A stretch of 64,000 nucleotides of DNA from Aquifex sp964425585 (lineage in GTDB: Bacteria > Aquificota > Aquificia > Aquificales > Aquificaceae): contig CAYRMG010000001.1 of the NCBI GenBank assembly GCA_964425585.1, positions 32,024-96,023 of the forward strand, written 5' to 3'. The notes under the pieces were generated by a model that was not told the DNA's origin, searched no databases, and saw only the letters and a list, made by a program, of their open reading frames with translations. The translations under genes and the position numbers were made by a program. Position 1 is the first letter of the stretch. Each line of letters starts with the position of its first letter. Shown here piece by piece: positions 7,771 to 15,155 of this stretch.

Positions 7771-8409
7771 TTACTTTACCTCCTCAAAGCGTATAAGTTT
7801 TATCTTATCCATACTTTTCTGGAAGGATATTCCAAATTCGGAGATTTCCGTTAGTTTTGAAAGGTGAACGTATCCCTCTATGACCTTCATTGCATACTGC
7901 TCTTTAATACCTTTAAGGTAATTGTATATATCCTCCTCAAGTATTGCGTTGGCCACGTATCCCCTTTGAAGGGTAGATACGTGATATATTATCTTGAACT
8001 TCTTTCCGTATTGGGATAGCCTTTTTAAATCTTCATTTAGGGCTTCCTGAACTACTTCGTCGGGAAGTTCTCCGAAGTATGCCATGTAAAGAACGGAAGG
8101 TTTATACTTTTCAAGGGAAGGTATTAACTCCGTGCCGCCTTCTATATACCACGCCTTTTTGCCGAGCATTCTGAGGCCTGTCACAAGGGCTCCCGCAAAA
8201 ACCGCACAAAGTTGAGAGTTTTCCATAAATACGACACCTACACGGTCAAAACCGTTTCTTGAAAGAAGCTTTGATGTTGCATAAGCTACGTTAAGTCTGG
8301 GATTCACCGTTTTAGGGTCTATGAATCTATTACTTTTCTCTCTTCCGAAAGAAAACCCCGCTACAAATGGAAGAATTAGGGAAATCTTTATAAGTTCTCT
8401 TCTATTCAT
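7771..8409 (-). CDS. Exported protein of unknown function with Tat-like signal
   Basis: 212 residues. The N-terminus MNRRELIKISLILPFVAGFSFG has the twin-arginine pattern RRxLIK followed by a hydrophobic stretch, so export by Tat is likely. The remainder has a Rossmann-like feel (RVGVVFMENSQLCAVFAGAL near 57-76, KPSVLYMAYFGEL near 103-115) but no motif I can name. It overlaps ilvH by 8 bases and ends 2 bases before the next gene's probable start, so it belongs to the same run. Confidence 0.6.
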   Translation of the reverse strand: MNRRELIKISLILPFVAGFSFGREKSNRFIDPKTVNPRLNVAYATSKLLSRNGFDRVGVVFMENSQLCAVFAGALVTGLRMLGKKAWYIEGGTELIPSLEKYKPSVLYMAYFGELPDEVVQEALNEDLKRLSQYGKKFKIIYHVSTLQRGYVANAILEEDIYNYLKGIKEQYAMKVIEGYVHLSKLTEISEFGISFQKSMDKIKLIRFEEVK

Positions 8410-8986
8410 TGTTTTCCACCTCCTTCAGATTGAGCTCGCGCTTCATAGCTATTTTACCCGTTCTTGCCATCTCCTTTATACCGAAAGGTTTTAAAAGCTC
8501 TATCATAGCGTTTATTTTGTCCTCATCTCCGGTCACTTCTACAGTGTATGTATCCGGCGAAACGTCCACCACCTTTCCTCTGAATATCTCCGTTATTCTT
8601 AGAACTTCATCTCTTGCTCTTGCGGAGGGTGTGTAAACTTTTATGAGGGCGAGTTCCCTTTCAACATGGGGAACGTCGGTAAGGTCGGTAACTTTGAGTG
8701 TATCTATCAGCCTTCTCAGTTGCTTTACAACTTGCTCAATCACTATGTCATCTCCGATAACCTCTATCGTCATTCTTGATATGCCCTTTTCGTGCGTTTC
8801 TCCTACGGACAGGCTCTCTATGTTGTATCCTTTTCCCGCTATTAGGGTTGCTATTCTTGCGAGAACTCCCATCTCGTTTCTTACCTTAACGGTTATTATG
8901 TGCTTCCTTATGTTTCCCTTTCTTATACTTCTCGTCTTAGGTGTCTTGATTACCTCAAGGTCGGATTTGCCTACCGTATCCGCCAT
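8402..8986 (-). CDS. ilvH: Acetolactate synthase small (regulatory) subunit
   Basis: The regulatory subunit of acetohydroxyacid synthase, which carries feedback control by valine in branched-chain amino acid synthesis. An N-terminal ACT domain (about 26-100) shows ITVKVRNEMGVLARIATLIAG, split as ITVKVRNEMG and VLARIATLIAG; a second ACT-like half follows (ELALIKVYTP near 111). At 194 residues it is longer than the usual 160-175, with about 25 extra N-terminal residues. Shine-Dalgarno GAAGGAGG lies 8 bases before the ATG. The catalytic subunit ilvB is not in the window. It appears to head the run 8986-3972. Confidence 0.95.
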   Translation of the reverse strand: MADTVGKSDLEVIKTPKTRSIRKGNIRKHIITVKVRNEMGVLARIATLIAGKGYNIESLSVGETHEKGISRMTIEVIGDDIVIEQVVKQLRRLIDTLKVTDLTDVPHVERELALIKVYTPSARARDEVLRITEIFRGKVVDVSPDTYTVEVTGDEDKINAMIELLKPFGIKEMARTGKIAMKRELNLKEVENNE

Positions 8987-9008
8987 TTTTTCCTCCTTCA
9001 GAGATAAT

Positions 9009-9740
9009 TTAATTGCCTCTATTCAGAATTTCTTTTAAATATTTAACAAGATTTTTATCAACTTTATAACGCTTACCCGTTATCTCCGAGACGGGAATAA
9101 CATCTATAAGGGAGTTTAATATGAAAACGTATTTAGCATTTTTCAGGAAGTTAATGTCTATCCTTTCCTCCTTTATTTCCAGTTTCTCCGAAAGCATGTC
9201 TATGGTTGTTCCCCAAAGGAGTCCGCTTTCTACCGCGGGTGTGTAAAACTTACCGTCTTTATAAATAAGTATATTGGCCGAAGAGGTTTCGGTTAATTGG
9301 CTTTTTTCATTCAAAACAACGTTATCGTAAAAACCTTTCCTTCTTGCTTCCCTTTTTACAAGAATGTTAAAAAGAAAGTTTGTAGTTTTGTGGTAAAAAA
9401 GCGGATTTTGAGAGTGTTTTCTGAAGGAGGATATGCCGAGCTTTATGCTATGAGGAGTTTTGGGAAGAGGCTTTACTATAACCCTGATTTCATACATGTT
9501 AGGATAATCCCCGTAGTAATCTCTTCCCTTAAAAAGAAGCAGGAACTTAACGTATAGGTTTTTCTTTCCCTTTGTTTTCTTTTTTATCCTTTCTAAGAAC
9601 TCCTCGTATGAGGGACACGGGTAAGAAAAGAAATCCGCAGACTTTTTTAATCTTTCGTAATGCTTTTTCAGTTTTTCATTTTCGCCTTTCCATTTTATGG
9701 TTTCAAAGAGTCCCTCTCCGTAAAGAAGAGTTCTTTTCAT
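9009..9740 (-). CDS. pabC: Aminodeoxychorismate lyase-like class IV aminotransferase
   Basis: A 243-residue PLP enzyme of fold type IV. The catalytic lysine is in YHKTTNFLFN (about 116-125) and the cofactor region LTETSSANILIYKDGKFYTP is seen around 150-169, followed by GLLWGTT. The short length and lack of branched-chain features favour 4-amino-4-deoxychorismate lyase, which makes PABA, over IlvE; D-amino acid aminotransferase cannot be excluded. PABA feeds FolP (1677-2873) together with PabB (37116-38171). It overlaps dcd by 4 bases. Confidence 0.78.
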   Translation of the reverse strand: MKRTLLYGEGLFETIKWKGENEKLKKHYERLKKSADFFSYPCPSYEEFLERIKKKTKGKKNLYVKFLLLFKGRDYYGDYPNMYEIRVIVKPLPKTPHSIKLGISSFRKHSQNPLFYHKTTNFLFNILVKREARRKGFYDNVVLNEKSQLTETSSANILIYKDGKFYTPAVESGLLWGTTIDMLSEKLEIKEERIDINFLKNAKYVFILNSLIDVIPVSEITGKRYKVDKNLVKYLKEILNRGN

Positions 9741-10273
9741 TTCAGCTCCTCGTCCAGATGTATCCTTGATGGAACAACTCCTCTTTGACCTTTATACTTT
9801 CCCGAGTAAACTTTTTCGGGTTCCCTGTCAAGTCGAGCAAACACAAGCTGGCATATCCTCATACCCCTATACAGCTTTATGGGGCTGTTGTTTGCATTAA
9901 AAAGTTCCAGGGTTATCTGACCTTCAAATCCCGCATCAACCCAGCCCGCATTTTCTATAAAGAGTCCGAGTCTGCCGAGGGAAGAGCGTCCCTCCACGAA
10001 GGCGGTTATGTAAGGGGGAAGCTTTATATACTCAAGGGTTGTAGCCAGGAGAAATTCCTTCGGTTTTATCTCAAAATATTCCCCGAATTCAATTATCTTA
10101 ATATTTTTTGTAGGTTTTTTGGGGTCTATAAAATCAACGTTTTCGTAAACCGCTATCTGGTTTCCGAGTCTCAAATCCAGAGAGGAACACTGAACTTGTA
10201 AAGGGTCAAAAGGTTCAACTTTTAACTCACCCTTTTCTATAAGCTCCTTAATACTCCTGTCGGATAGAATCAT
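9737..10273 (-). CDS. dcd: dCTP deaminase
   Basis: Converts dCTP to dUTP, the first step to dUMP for thymidylate synthesis. The 178-residue protein has the family motifs FVEGRSSLGRLGL (about 92-104), WVDAGFEGQITLE with the catalytic glutamate (about 111-123), and RGMRICQLVF. It could be the monofunctional or the bifunctional dCTP deaminase/dUTPase form; sequence alone does not settle this. ThyX, which uses dUMP, is also in the window. It is divergent from the gene at 10285 with only 11 bases between the starts. Confidence 0.92.
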   Translation of the reverse strand: MILSDRSIKELIEKGELKVEPFDPLQVQCSSLDLRLGNQIAVYENVDFIDPKKPTKNIKIIEFGEYFEIKPKEFLLATTLEYIKLPPYITAFVEGRSSLGRLGLFIENAGWVDAGFEGQITLELFNANNSPIKLYRGMRICQLVFARLDREPEKVYSGKYKGQRGVVPSRIHLDEELK

Positions 10274-10284
10274 CTTAAATTATT

Positions 10285-10611
10285 ATGCGGGTAAAGTTCA
10301 GGATAGGTATATACAGAAACGGGAAAAAAATGAAAAAGAAAGACTTTTTAGGTTTGCGTGACCCTCTCTTTATCGGAATGAGATACATAACGGAATTTAA
10401 ATACCTTGAGGCTACAAAGTGGCTGTTAATAGCAAAAGATTCAAGGGAGAAGTATACTCTTCTCGGTATGATAAACGAGGCTCTGGGACAAAGCGAACAG
10501 GCAAAGGAGTTCTTTGAAAATGCAAGCAGATATGAGAAATTAACCGATTACGAGTTTAAGAAAGAGTTCCCCGAAGAACTTATTGCGGAACACCGAAACC
10601 GAAACTCCTGA
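10285..10611 (+). CDS. Small helical protein, TPR-like, unknown
   Basis: 108 residues, basic. The central part (about 38-82, LEATKWLLIAKDS and LLGMINEALGQSEQAKEFFENA) has the pattern of one or two tetratricopeptide-like helical hairpins, which usually mediate protein contacts. No signal peptide. There is no Shine-Dalgarno and only 11 bases separate it from divergent dcd. Its 3' end overlaps convergent modA by 32 bases. Function not recognised. Confidence 0.6.
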   Translation: MRVKFRIGIYRNGKKMKKKDFLGLRDPLFIGMRYITEFKYLEATKWLLIAKDSREKYTLLGMINEALGQSEQAKEFFENASRYEKLTDYEFKKEFPEELIAEHRNRNS

Positions 10612-11305
10612 GAATCTCCCTCGCTTCTTCACTTTTCAGGAACTCTATAAATTCCCATGAGGCTTTTTTCCCCTCTCCGTTTATGGTTATAACCGCAACG
10701 TTGTTTATGGGAGAATACAGCCTCTCATCAACTAAAAGATAGTTGCCCTTTCCGTAAGGAATTATAAGCGATAATGCGACAAGACCGATATCCGCTCCGC
10801 CGCTAACAACATATTGAAAGGCTTGCGATACGTTTGAAGCGTAGACAAGCTTACCTTTTACTTTTTCGTAAAGCTTTGTTTTTTTTAAAAACTCAAGAGC
10901 AGCCTTTCCGTAAGGGGCGTATTTAGGATTTGCTATAGCTATTCTATCCGCTTTTGTGACGTCCTTATAACTCTTTAACTTTATATTTTTTAAGGTGAAT
11001 AATGCAAGCTTTCCCCTTGAGAAAACGGTATAAGACTTCTTTACCGCTTTCCCGTGCTCTATGAGTTTCTCAGGATAAGTTTCGTTTGCAGATATGAATA
11101 TGTCGTAGGGAGCACCGTGCCTTATCTGGATGTAAAAATGTCCCGAAGCTCCGTAGGATATTAAAACACGGTGTTTATACTTCTTTTCAAACCTCTCGGC
11201 AATCTCATTCAGGGCAAACCTGAAGCTGGAGGCAGAAGCTATCCTTAAGGTTTCCGAAAAGGCGAGGTGTAAGAAAAGAAAAATGATTATCAAAGTCCTC
11301 AGCAT
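10580..11305 (-). CDS. modA: Molybdate-type ABC transporter substrate-binding protein
   Basis: A periplasmic oxyanion-binding protein. I start it at the ATG at 11305, which overlaps the queC stop codon (TAATG), because that gives a proper signal peptide (MLRTLIIIFLFLHLAFSE); a longer frame from 11353 adds 16 residues lacking this. Motifs SASSFRFALNEI, YGASGHFYIQI, GAPYDIFISANE and the late VVSGGADIGLVALSLI fit the ModA/WtpA family. The permease and ATPase genes are not adjacent. Substrate could be molybdate or tungstate. The 3' end overlaps the convergent small gene by 32 bases. Confidence 0.87.
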   Translation of the reverse strand: MLRTLIIIFLFLHLAFSETLRIASASSFRFALNEIAERFEKKYKHRVLISYGASGHFYIQIRHGAPYDIFISANETYPEKLIEHGKAVKKSYTVFSRGKLALFTLKNIKLKSYKDVTKADRIAIANPKYAPYGKAALEFLKKTKLYEKVKGKLVYASNVSQAFQYVVSGGADIGLVALSLIIPYGKGNYLLVDERLYSPINNVAVITINGEGKKASWEFIEFLKSEEAREILRSFGFGVPQ

Positions 11306-11958
11306 TATACTATCCCCTTGAGGGCTTCTTCCCTTTGAATACAGGTCGGGCATTCACCGCAGGGGGGTTCGGTTCCCCTATAGCAGGAATAGGTTTTTTC
11401 AAAGGGAACACCGAGTTCCTTTCCGAGGAGTGCTATCTCCCTCTTTGTCATTCCTAAAAATGGGGCAAAGACGTGCACCCTTCTTTTATGTTTTGCTGTG
11501 TAAACGGAACCCGCATTTATAGCCGCTTCCGCAGCGGTTATGAACTCGGGTCTGCAGTCGGGATAAGGGGTATCAAGAGCGTGAACACCTATACCTATAT
11601 GGTCTATCTCAAGGCTATCCGCAAAGGCCGAAGCAATGGATAGGAATATAAGGTTTCTCATGGGAACCGTTGTTATAGGGGGTTCATTTTCGGGATACTC
11701 GCCGGTAGGAATCTCAACGTTTTCGTCTATAAGGGCGGAGCCTTTAATACTTTCGTAAACGGGAACCTTAACTATGATATGCTCTTTAACATCCGCAATT
11801 TTTGCAAGCTCCTTCGCGTATTTTAGCTCAACCTTATGTCTTTGGCCGTAATCAAAGGATATCGCGTATACGTCTTTAAACTCTCTTTTTGCAAGCCATA
11901 AGAGTGTGGCACTATCCATTCCTCCCGAAAGGAGAACTATTATTCCCTTTTTACCCAT
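11305..11958 (-). CDS. queC: 7-cyano-7-deazaguanine synthase
   Basis: Makes preQ0, the precursor of queuosine in tRNA. The ATP pyrophosphatase P-loop LLSGGMDS is at 9-16, the substrate region TTVPMRNLIFLSIA near 96-109 and HALDTPYPDCRPEF near 126-139. The zinc site is the C-terminal cysteine cluster CYRGTEPPCGECPTC (about 192-206). 217 residues is the normal length. Its stop codon overlaps the modA start; the functional link between the two is not obvious. Confidence 0.95.
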   Translation of the reverse strand: MGKKGIIVLLSGGMDSATLLWLAKREFKDVYAISFDYGQRHKVELKYAKELAKIADVKEHIIVKVPVYESIKGSALIDENVEIPTGEYPENEPPITTVPMRNLIFLSIASAFADSLEIDHIGIGVHALDTPYPDCRPEFITAAEAAINAGSVYTAKHKRRVHVFAPFLGMTKREIALLGKELGVPFEKTYSCYRGTEPPCGECPTCIQREEALKGIV

Positions 11959-11979
11959 AAGGTTTAAATTAATAGATAA

Positions 11980-12096
11980 ATGAAAAGAAGGAAAAGGAAA
12001 AAGAATAAGAAGTTGGATTTCGGAAGATTTCTGGTTGAAGAGTTAAAGGCAAAACTGGGGGAAAGAAGATGGATTTTTACGAACCTCAAGAAGTAA
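11980..12096 (+). CDS. Possible 38-residue basic small protein before flgD
   Basis: ATG at 11980 opens a short frame MKRRKRKKNKKLDFGRFLVEEL... ending in TAA at 12094-12096, overlapping the flgD start by 28 bases in another frame. Composition goes from very basic to an amphipathic helix (FGRFLVEELKAKLGE), which is protein-like. The Shine-Dalgarno is weak. It could be a leader for flgD or chance. Confidence 0.3.
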   Translation: MKRRKRKKNKKLDFGRFLVEELKAKLGERRWIFTNLKK

Positions 12097-12698
12097 GTAA
12101 GATTAAAATACTCCCTCCCGATTACGTTCAAGACATAAGCAATATGTCCGCTCAAGATTTTCTGAAGATATACCTTGAAACCCTGAGGTATCAGGATCCT
12201 TTCAATCAAACCGATATATCAAAAAGCCTTGACGATATGGTGAAGATAAATCAGGTTCAATACTTTACCCAAATGAAGCAGTTTTTAGAGAGTTTAAAGC
12301 TCTGGATGAACCAGATGACCTTTCTAAATACCGTAAATCTTATAGGGAAGGAGTTTATCTTTAAAACTGATACGCTGGATACCATAAAGAGGGATACGTA
12401 TTACATAGTTTCCGACAGCGACAAGGGAGAGGTTAGCGTAAGAATATACGACGGGGATGAGGTTATAAAGGAGTTCAAAAAGGAAATTAAAAAAGGTATA
12501 AATGAGCTTGACGTTAGCTCCCTTCCCGATGGCCAGTTTACGGTGAAAATCTTTAAAGAAGGAAACGAGGTGAAGGGATGGAACTTGGGCTTTAAGGATA
12601 GTATTAAATCCGTAGGAATAATTAATAATGAACTTATCCTTGACCTTGCTTCCGGTGTAAGTGTGTCTTCGGATAGAATTATTTACGTGGGGGGATAA
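12069..12698 (+). CDS. flgD: Flagellar hook capping (assembly) protein FlgD
   Basis: FlgD forms the temporary cap on which hook subunits polymerise. The 209-residue protein has the conserved N-terminal region DFLKIYLETLRYQDPFNQTD (about 28-47) followed by a glutamine-rich helix (VQYFTQMKQFLESL), then Ig-like beta domains with YIVSDSDKGEVSVRIYD and the closing region. Shine-Dalgarno GGGGGAAAG is about 6 bases before the ATG. It is followed after 3 bases by flgE. Confidence 0.9.
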   Translation: MDFYEPQEVSKIKILPPDYVQDISNMSAQDFLKIYLETLRYQDPFNQTDISKSLDDMVKINQVQYFTQMKQFLESLKLWMNQMTFLNTVNLIGKEFIFKTDTLDTIKRDTYYIVSDSDKGEVSVRIYDGDEVIKEFKKEIKKGINELDVSSLPDGQFTVKIFKEGNEVKGWNLGFKDSIKSVGIINNELILDLASGVSVSSDRIIYVGG

Positions 12699-12701
12699 GT
12701 T

Positions 12702-13695
12702 ATGCTGAGGAGTTTCTTTAACGCTATCACGGGTATGGATGTTTCCCGCTTTGCCTTGGACGTTACATCTGACAACCTTGCAAACGTAAACACGGTAGGA
12801 TTCAAAAGGTCACGTCCCATATTTCAGGATATGATTTCTCAGGTCATAGTGGGGCTCAATACAACTACCGGAACGATAAAAACGACTACCTTCGGAGCGG
12901 GGGCAGTTGTAGATTCCACCCAAAAAGTGTGGACTATAGGAAATTTCAAGCAATCTGATATAACCACGGACTTGGCGATAGAGGGGAAAGCTCTTTTCAT
13001 ACTCAAGGATCCGATAACAAACCAGCAACTTTACACAAGGGACGGAAGGTTCAGGATAAACAGGGAAGGTTATATGATAAACCCTAACGGCTTATACCTT
13101 CAGGGCTTCAGGGTTGACCCCGTAACGGGTGAGGTAACCGGAACCCAGCTTGAGAATATAAGAATAGAAACCCAGATACCTCCGAAGNNNNNNNNNNNNN
13201 NNNNNNNNNNNNNNNNNNNNNNNNNNNNNNNNNNNNNNNNNNNNNNNNNNNNNNNNNNNNNNNNNNNNNNNNNNNNNNNNNNNNNNNTCTTACATTACCC
13301 AGCACTCCGCGGACTTCGTAGTTACCATGGACCAAGACGGTTATGCGAGGGGAGAACTGATAGATGTTTACATTCTTTCGGAAGACGGTGTTGTTGTAGG
13401 TGTATACTCAAACGGTGAAACCCTTCCGATGTATAGGCTTGCCCTTGCTCAGTTTACTGACCCGGAAGAGCTCGTTAAAAAGGGATCAAACCTTTACGCT
13501 TCGGTAAAACCCCCTACGGTTCTACTACCGGGAGGGGCTAACAAGATTAGGTCCGGAATGGTAGAACTTTCAAATGTAGATATAGCGAAAGAATTTATAA
13601 ACCTTATAACCGCTCAGAGAACTTATCAGGCAAATGCCAGGGCTGTTACGGTTGCAAACACGATACTTGAGGATACGATAAATCTTGTAAGATAA
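12702..13695 (+). CDS. flgE: Flagellar hook protein FlgE, interrupted by an assembly gap
   Basis: The N-terminal 162 codons (12702-13187) start MLRSFFNAITGMDVSRFALDVTSDNLANVNTVGFKRSR, shown here by its parts FFNAITGMDV and SDNLANVNTVGFKRS, the classic hook/rod signature. The C-terminal 135 codons (13288-13695) resume with SYITQHSADF and end with IDAKEFINLITAQRTYQANARA-type sequence (NVDIAKEFINLITAQRTYQA). Between them are 100 Ns. The two halves are not in the same frame across exactly 100 bases, and the total would be short for FlgE, so the N run is a placeholder of unknown true length. Start has an overlapping GGGGGATAAG ribosome site. Not evidence of a real mutation. Confidence 0.9.
13188..13287. 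other. Assembly gap (100 Ns) within flgE
   Basis: Exactly 100 unknown bases, the conventional placeholder for a scaffold gap of unknown size. It replaces the variable middle domains of the hook protein. Confidence 0.98.
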
Positions 13696-13699
13696 GAGT

Positions 13700-14182
13700 A
13701 TGGCAGAAGAGGTTAAGGAGCCCGAAGCGGGTGGAGGCAAAAAGAAATTAATCCTTTTTCTCCTTCTTTTTATAATACTTCTTGCAGTTGCAGGAGGAGG
13801 GGCATACTTCTTCCTATTTGCAAAGAAGGACAAGAAGGAAGAGAAAGCTCCCAGAGTAGCCCCGCCCGAAGTGGGGATAATGTATAAACTTGAACCCGCG
13901 TTTATAGTAAACCTCGCGGATCCGGAGGCAACCGTTTACGCAAGAATTTCAATAACCCTGGAGGTTGCAAACCAGCAGGTTCTTCAAGAAGTTCATAAAA
14001 AGGAACCCGTAATAAGGGATGCGATAATTGAGATAGTATCAAGTAAAACCTCAAGCGAACTAAGAACACCGGAAGGTAGAGAAGAGTTAAAGCTGGAGAT
14101 ACTTAAAAGGATAAATACGATACTTTCCAAGGGAGGCGTAAGAAACGTTTACTTCACCGAGTTTGTTATCCAGGTAGAATAA
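13700..14182 (+). CDS. fliL: Flagellar basal body protein FliL
   Basis: FliL is a single-pass membrane protein around the flagellar stator. The 160-residue protein has a charged N-terminal tail, one transmembrane helix (about 17-39, followed by the glycine motif GGGAYFF) and a periplasmic domain with YKLEPAFIVNLADP (about 58-71), YARISITLEV and the C-terminal VYFTEFVIQ, all typical of FliL. It follows flgE by 4 bases, so flgD-flgE-fliL is one operon. Confidence 0.92.
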   Translation: MAEEVKEPEAGGGKKKLILFLLLFIILLAVAGGGAYFFLFAKKDKKEEKAPRVAPPEVGIMYKLEPAFIVNLADPEATVYARISITLEVANQQVLQEVHKKEPVIRDAIIEIVSSKTSSELRTPEGREELKLEILKRINTILSKGGVRNVYFTEFVIQVE

Positions 14183-14189
14183 GGAGTTT

Positions 14190-15155
14190 ATGAGAGTTCT
14201 TCTTACGGGCTGTGCAGGGTTAATAGGATGGAAAGTAGGGGAAAGGCTACTCAAAGATGGCCATGAGGTTATAGGTGTAGACAACCTGAATGATTATTAC
14301 GACCCGAGGTTAAAACTTTATAGACTTGAACACTTGAAAAAGTATGAAAACTTTAAGTTTTACAAGGTTGATATAGAAAATAAGGAAGCCCTTGAGATTT
14401 TATTTAAAGATTACGGATTTGACGTTGTTATAAATGAAGCGGCAAGGGCGGGAGTAAGGTATTCCATAGAAAATCCCCAGGTTTACTTTACAACGAATAC
14501 ACTCGGAACCCTAAACCTACTTGAGCTTATGAAGAAATATAGCGTAAAGAAGATGATACTCGCATCAACCTCTTCCCTATACGCGGGTCAACCCATGCCC
14601 TTTAAGGAGGAGCTTCCCGTAAACACCCCGATATCTCCTTACGCTGCAAGCAAGAGGAGTGCGGAACTGGCAGCCTACACCTATCACTACCTATACGGTC
14701 TTGACGTAATTATTCTGAGATACTTTACAGTTTACGGACCCGCGGGAAGACCGGATATGGCCGTGTTTAAGTTCATATACAAAACGCTAAAAGATGAACC
14801 TATTGAGGTTTACGGAGACGGAAGCCAGAAAAGGGACTTCACCTTCGTTGAAGATGTTGCGGATGCAACGGTAAGGGCTCTAAATCTTAAAGGGTATGAG
14901 ATATTAAACATCGGAAATAATAAACCCAGAGCTTTAAAGGAGCTTATAGATTTAATAGAAACGTATACGGGAAAGGAGGTAAAAGCGATTTATAGGGATT
15001 TTCATAAGGCTGACGTAAGGGATACGTGGGCTGATATAAATAAAGCTAAAAAGCTCCTCGGATGGGAACCGAAAACTTCTCTTGAAGAAGGAATAAGGAA
15101 AACCGTTGATTGGTTTAAGGAAAACTGGGAATTTGTGAAAGGGTTAAAGGTTTAG
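14190..15155 (+). CDS. NAD-dependent nucleotide-sugar epimerase (UDP-glucuronate 4-epimerase type)
   Basis: 321 residues of the extended short-chain dehydrogenase family. The Rossmann motif GCAGLIG is at 7-13, and the catalytic YxxxK is Y151-K155 with SS at 128-129. The sequence DNLNDYYDPRLKLYRL (31-46) is characteristic of UDP-glucuronate 4-epimerases, which supply UDP-galacturonate for lipopolysaccharide or capsule. It follows fliL by 7 bases, so it may share the flagellar transcript. Its last 4 bases overlap the convergent Memo-family gene. Confidence 0.85.
   Translation: MRVLLTGCAGLIGWKVGERLLKDGHEVIGVDNLNDYYDPRLKLYRLEHLKKYENFKFYKVDIENKEALEILFKDYGFDVVINEAARAGVRYSIENPQVYFTTNTLGTLNLLELMKKYSVKKMILASTSSLYAGQPMPFKEELPVNTPISPYAASKRSAELAAYTYHYLYGLDVIILRYFTVYGPAGRPDMAVFKFIYKTLKDEPIEVYGDGSQKRDFTFVEDVADATVRALNLKGYEILNIGNNKPRALKELIDLIETYTGKEVKAIYRDFHKADVRDTWADINKAKKLLGWEPKTSLEEGIRKTVDWFKENWEFVKGLKV

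Noticed and set aside
12702..13418. A 238-codon reading frame that runs through the Ns
   Set aside because: It continues in the wrong frame after the gap. The true C-terminal half of FlgE is in a different frame (from 13288).
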